A DNA stretch of 14,488 nucleotides from an uncultured Opitutales bacterium (GTDB lineage Bacteria > Verrucomicrobiota > Verrucomicrobiia > Opitutales > Intestinicryptomonadaceae). The stretch spans positions 1 through 14,488 of the forward strand of contig URYY01000044.1 in assembly GCA_900552245.1 (NCBI GenBank), read 5' to 3'. The notes under the pieces were generated by a model. It was not told the DNA's origin, searched no databases, and worked only from the letters and a program-made list of their open reading frames with translations. Shown here piece by piece: positions 13,308-14,488 of this stretch (within the stretch, counting starts at the first letter, position 1; each line of letters opens with the position of its first letter). Position numbers and translations under genes: made by a program.

Positions 13308-13958
13308 TTATCTGCCGAAAACTTCGACTTCAATGTAGGCGTTTGTCTCGTTAGTGCTGTTGCCGTTTGAGTACAAGCGAACGTAGCGTGCCTTTACAGG
13401 CGGATTTACAACTATGAGCTTGCCCTCGTTTGTCTCTATCCAAGCCTTGTCCTTACCGGCACCGAGCTTTGAAGAGTTATCGTGGTCGGCATTAAATACC
13501 GTAGTAACGCCATTCTTGAACTCAGGGTCGTCGGATAGCTGCACAACTACATCGTTGTAAGCCCTCTCCTCTCTGTGATAGTGCCAGATTGCAATCGCAA
13601 AAATTTCGGACTGCTTTGCGAGGTCTATCTGAACCCACTGAACCCCGCCCATAATTTCAACGACAGACTCCATGCCAGCCCCCTTATTGCCATCGGTAAC
13701 TTGCCTTAGCTCTCCGGTTATAGGGAAGTCGTCAGAAGCGCTTACCTCCTTATTCAAGGCGATGTTTGTCACATCGGCGGGAACTGTCGGCGTGGGATTC
13801 GGAGCCTTGGACCTGTCGAGGTTTGCCAAGTTTACAGGAACCGGAGTTCCCTCCAAACCCGACGGAGGCACCTGAAGCTTCAATACCTTAGTGTCCGCCG
13901 CGCTCAAAGCCGCGGCAAACAGCGCCATAATACCAAATACTGCTGTAATTTTCTTCAT
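13308..13958 (-). CDS. Secreted protein with F5/8 type C (discoidin, CBM32-like) domain
   Basis: This 216-residue exported protein has a signal peptide (1-20, ending ALSA), then a Pro-rich linker (about 30-62), then one discoidin-type beta-sandwich (about 64-215). Features of the family seen are NIALNKEVSAS (65-75), GVQWVQIDL (105-113), the core strand IAIWHYH (122-128), KARYVRLYS (189-197) and the closing strand YIEVEVFG (208-215). Such domains usually bind sugars on polysaccharides or glycoproteins; no catalytic domain is attached here. The gene begins 31 bases after the stop of a Gfo/Idh/MocA oxidoreductase on the same strand and shares its terminator, suggesting a joint role in sugar use, which is an inference. 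An AAGGG about 13 bases before the ATG is a modest RBS. Confidence 0.85.
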   Translation of the reverse strand: MKKITAVFGIMALFAAALSAADTKVLKLQVPPSGLEGTPVPVNLANLDRSKAPNPTPTVPADVTNIALNKEVSASDDFPITGELRQVTDGNKGAGMESVVEIMGGVQWVQIDLAKQSEIFAIAIWHYHREERAYNDVVVQLSDDPEFKNGVTTVFNADHDNSSKLGAGKDKAWIETNEGKLIVVNPPVKARYVRLYSNGNSTNETNAYIEVEVFGR

Positions 13959-13989
13959 AATAAAAAATCCCTTTTATCGATTTTATATG

Positions 13990-14488
13990 TTATGCTACAA
14001 AGTCTTCGTCCTTGAAGTAAAGCATTTTCTTTGCCTCTACAGCCTCATTTACCTTGTAAACTGCAGCTTCAGCCTCAAATGCATGCTCACCGTCGCAGTT
14101 CAACTTCTCCTTGCCGCGAATTGCGTTAAAGAAGTTCTCCAAGTGCGGCATGTGAATAGGCTTTGTCAAATTCAACTCAAAGCCGTATTCCTGCGGTGGC
14201 TTGGATTCGCGAGCGTCGGCAACCTTAGCCTCAACCATAGCCTTCTTGATTAGAGTGCCATCAGCAACCAAGGCATTCCACTTTTCCTCAATTTCGGGGC
14301 GATTCTCTTTGTAAATCTTCGTAAGCGCCGGATTTTCAGACATCCTTATCGTGCCTTCCGTGCCCATGAACTGCTCAAAGTAACCACCCATAGCTGTTGT
14401 GGTCAAAACCTGATAGAAAGCGCGAGCCGGCTTCTTCTGGTAGGTTTCGAACTCGTAAATGCACATTACGTTGTCGTACCAATCCTTG
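13990..14488 (-). CDS. Gfo/Idh/MocA-family oxidoreductase, C-terminal part (truncated by window edge)
   Basis: This is the C-terminal 165 residues of an NAD(P)-dependent sugar or cyclitol dehydrogenase-type protein; the N-terminal Rossmann domain lies beyond the right edge. The frame enters at 14487 with KDWYDNVMCIYEFET, so the internal ATG at 14466 is not the start. RAFYQVLTTTAMGGYFEQFMGTEGTI (about residues 22-47 of the part seen) is the substrate-domain strand and loop segment, which I recognise from Verrucomicrobiota and Planctomycetota members of this family. HMPHLENFFNAIRGKEKLNCDGEHAFEAEAAVYKVNEA near the end is the standard C-terminal block (H-x-x-NF-x-x-A-x-R-G). Substrate cannot be told. 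It is followed after 31 bases by the discoidin-domain gene, probably in one operon. Confidence 0.88.
   Translation of the reverse strand, partial: KDWYDNVMCIYEFETYQKKPARAFYQVLTTTAMGGYFEQFMGTEGTIRMSENPALTKIYKENRPEIEEKWNALVADGTLIKKAMVEAKVADARESKPPQEYGFELNLTKPIHMPHLENFFNAIRGKEKLNCDGEHAFEAEAAVYKVNEAVEAKKMLYFKDEDFVA

Overview
The window looks like part of a Verrucomicrobiota chromosome, most likely from an Opitutales-like lineage with moderate-to-low GC. The grounds are: two surface proteins ending in PEP-CTERM sorting tails with an Arg-rich end; a Gfo/Idh/MocA oxidoreductase end of a type I associate with this phylum; a DnaX that has lost its zinc-binding cysteines; and many genes without a clear Shine-Dalgarno sequence. 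This placement is inference, because there is no rRNA in the window. I see no mobile element, tRNA, rRNA or CRISPR array.

Layout. At 1-720 (minus) is the N-terminal AAA+ part of dnaX, running off the left edge. At 1106-2382 (plus) are a secreted SGNH/GDSL esterase with its own terminator and a YafP-like GNAT acetyltransferase. At 2630-3171 (minus) are rpmB and, upstream of it, an unrecognised 64-residue very basic protein. At 3300-4335 (plus) an ECF sigma factor overlaps an unrecognised single-pass membrane protein that is a candidate anti-sigma factor. At 4723-6369 (minus) is a PpiD/SurA-like anchored chaperone without a recognisable parvulin core. Divergent from it, 6512-8335 (plus) holds a MurU-like uridylyltransferase, an overlapping AmgK-like sugar kinase and a 40-residue membrane protein. 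At 8674-10770 (minus) is a large beta-helix-like PEP-CTERM protein. At 11101-11679 (plus) an 84-residue disordered, tail-anchored protein precedes trxA. At 12069-12854 (minus) is a second PEP-CTERM protein. At 13308-14488 (minus) a secreted discoidin-domain protein follows the C-terminal part of a Gfo/Idh/MocA oxidoreductase.

How the parts relate. Most transcription units are one to three genes, and most end in an obvious intrinsic terminator. Envelope biology dominates: peptidoglycan sugar salvage (AmgK-MurU), envelope protein folding (PpiD-like), a membrane-linked sigma pair, exported PEP-CTERM proteins and a secreted carbohydrate-binding-like protein. The most interesting leads are the sigma/membrane-protein pair, the AmgK-MurU-small protein unit, the small unknown proteins beside rpmB and trxA, the zinc-less DnaX, a palindrome over the predicted start of transcription of the second PEP-CTERM gene, and an 11-base motif shared upstream of three plus-strand genes.
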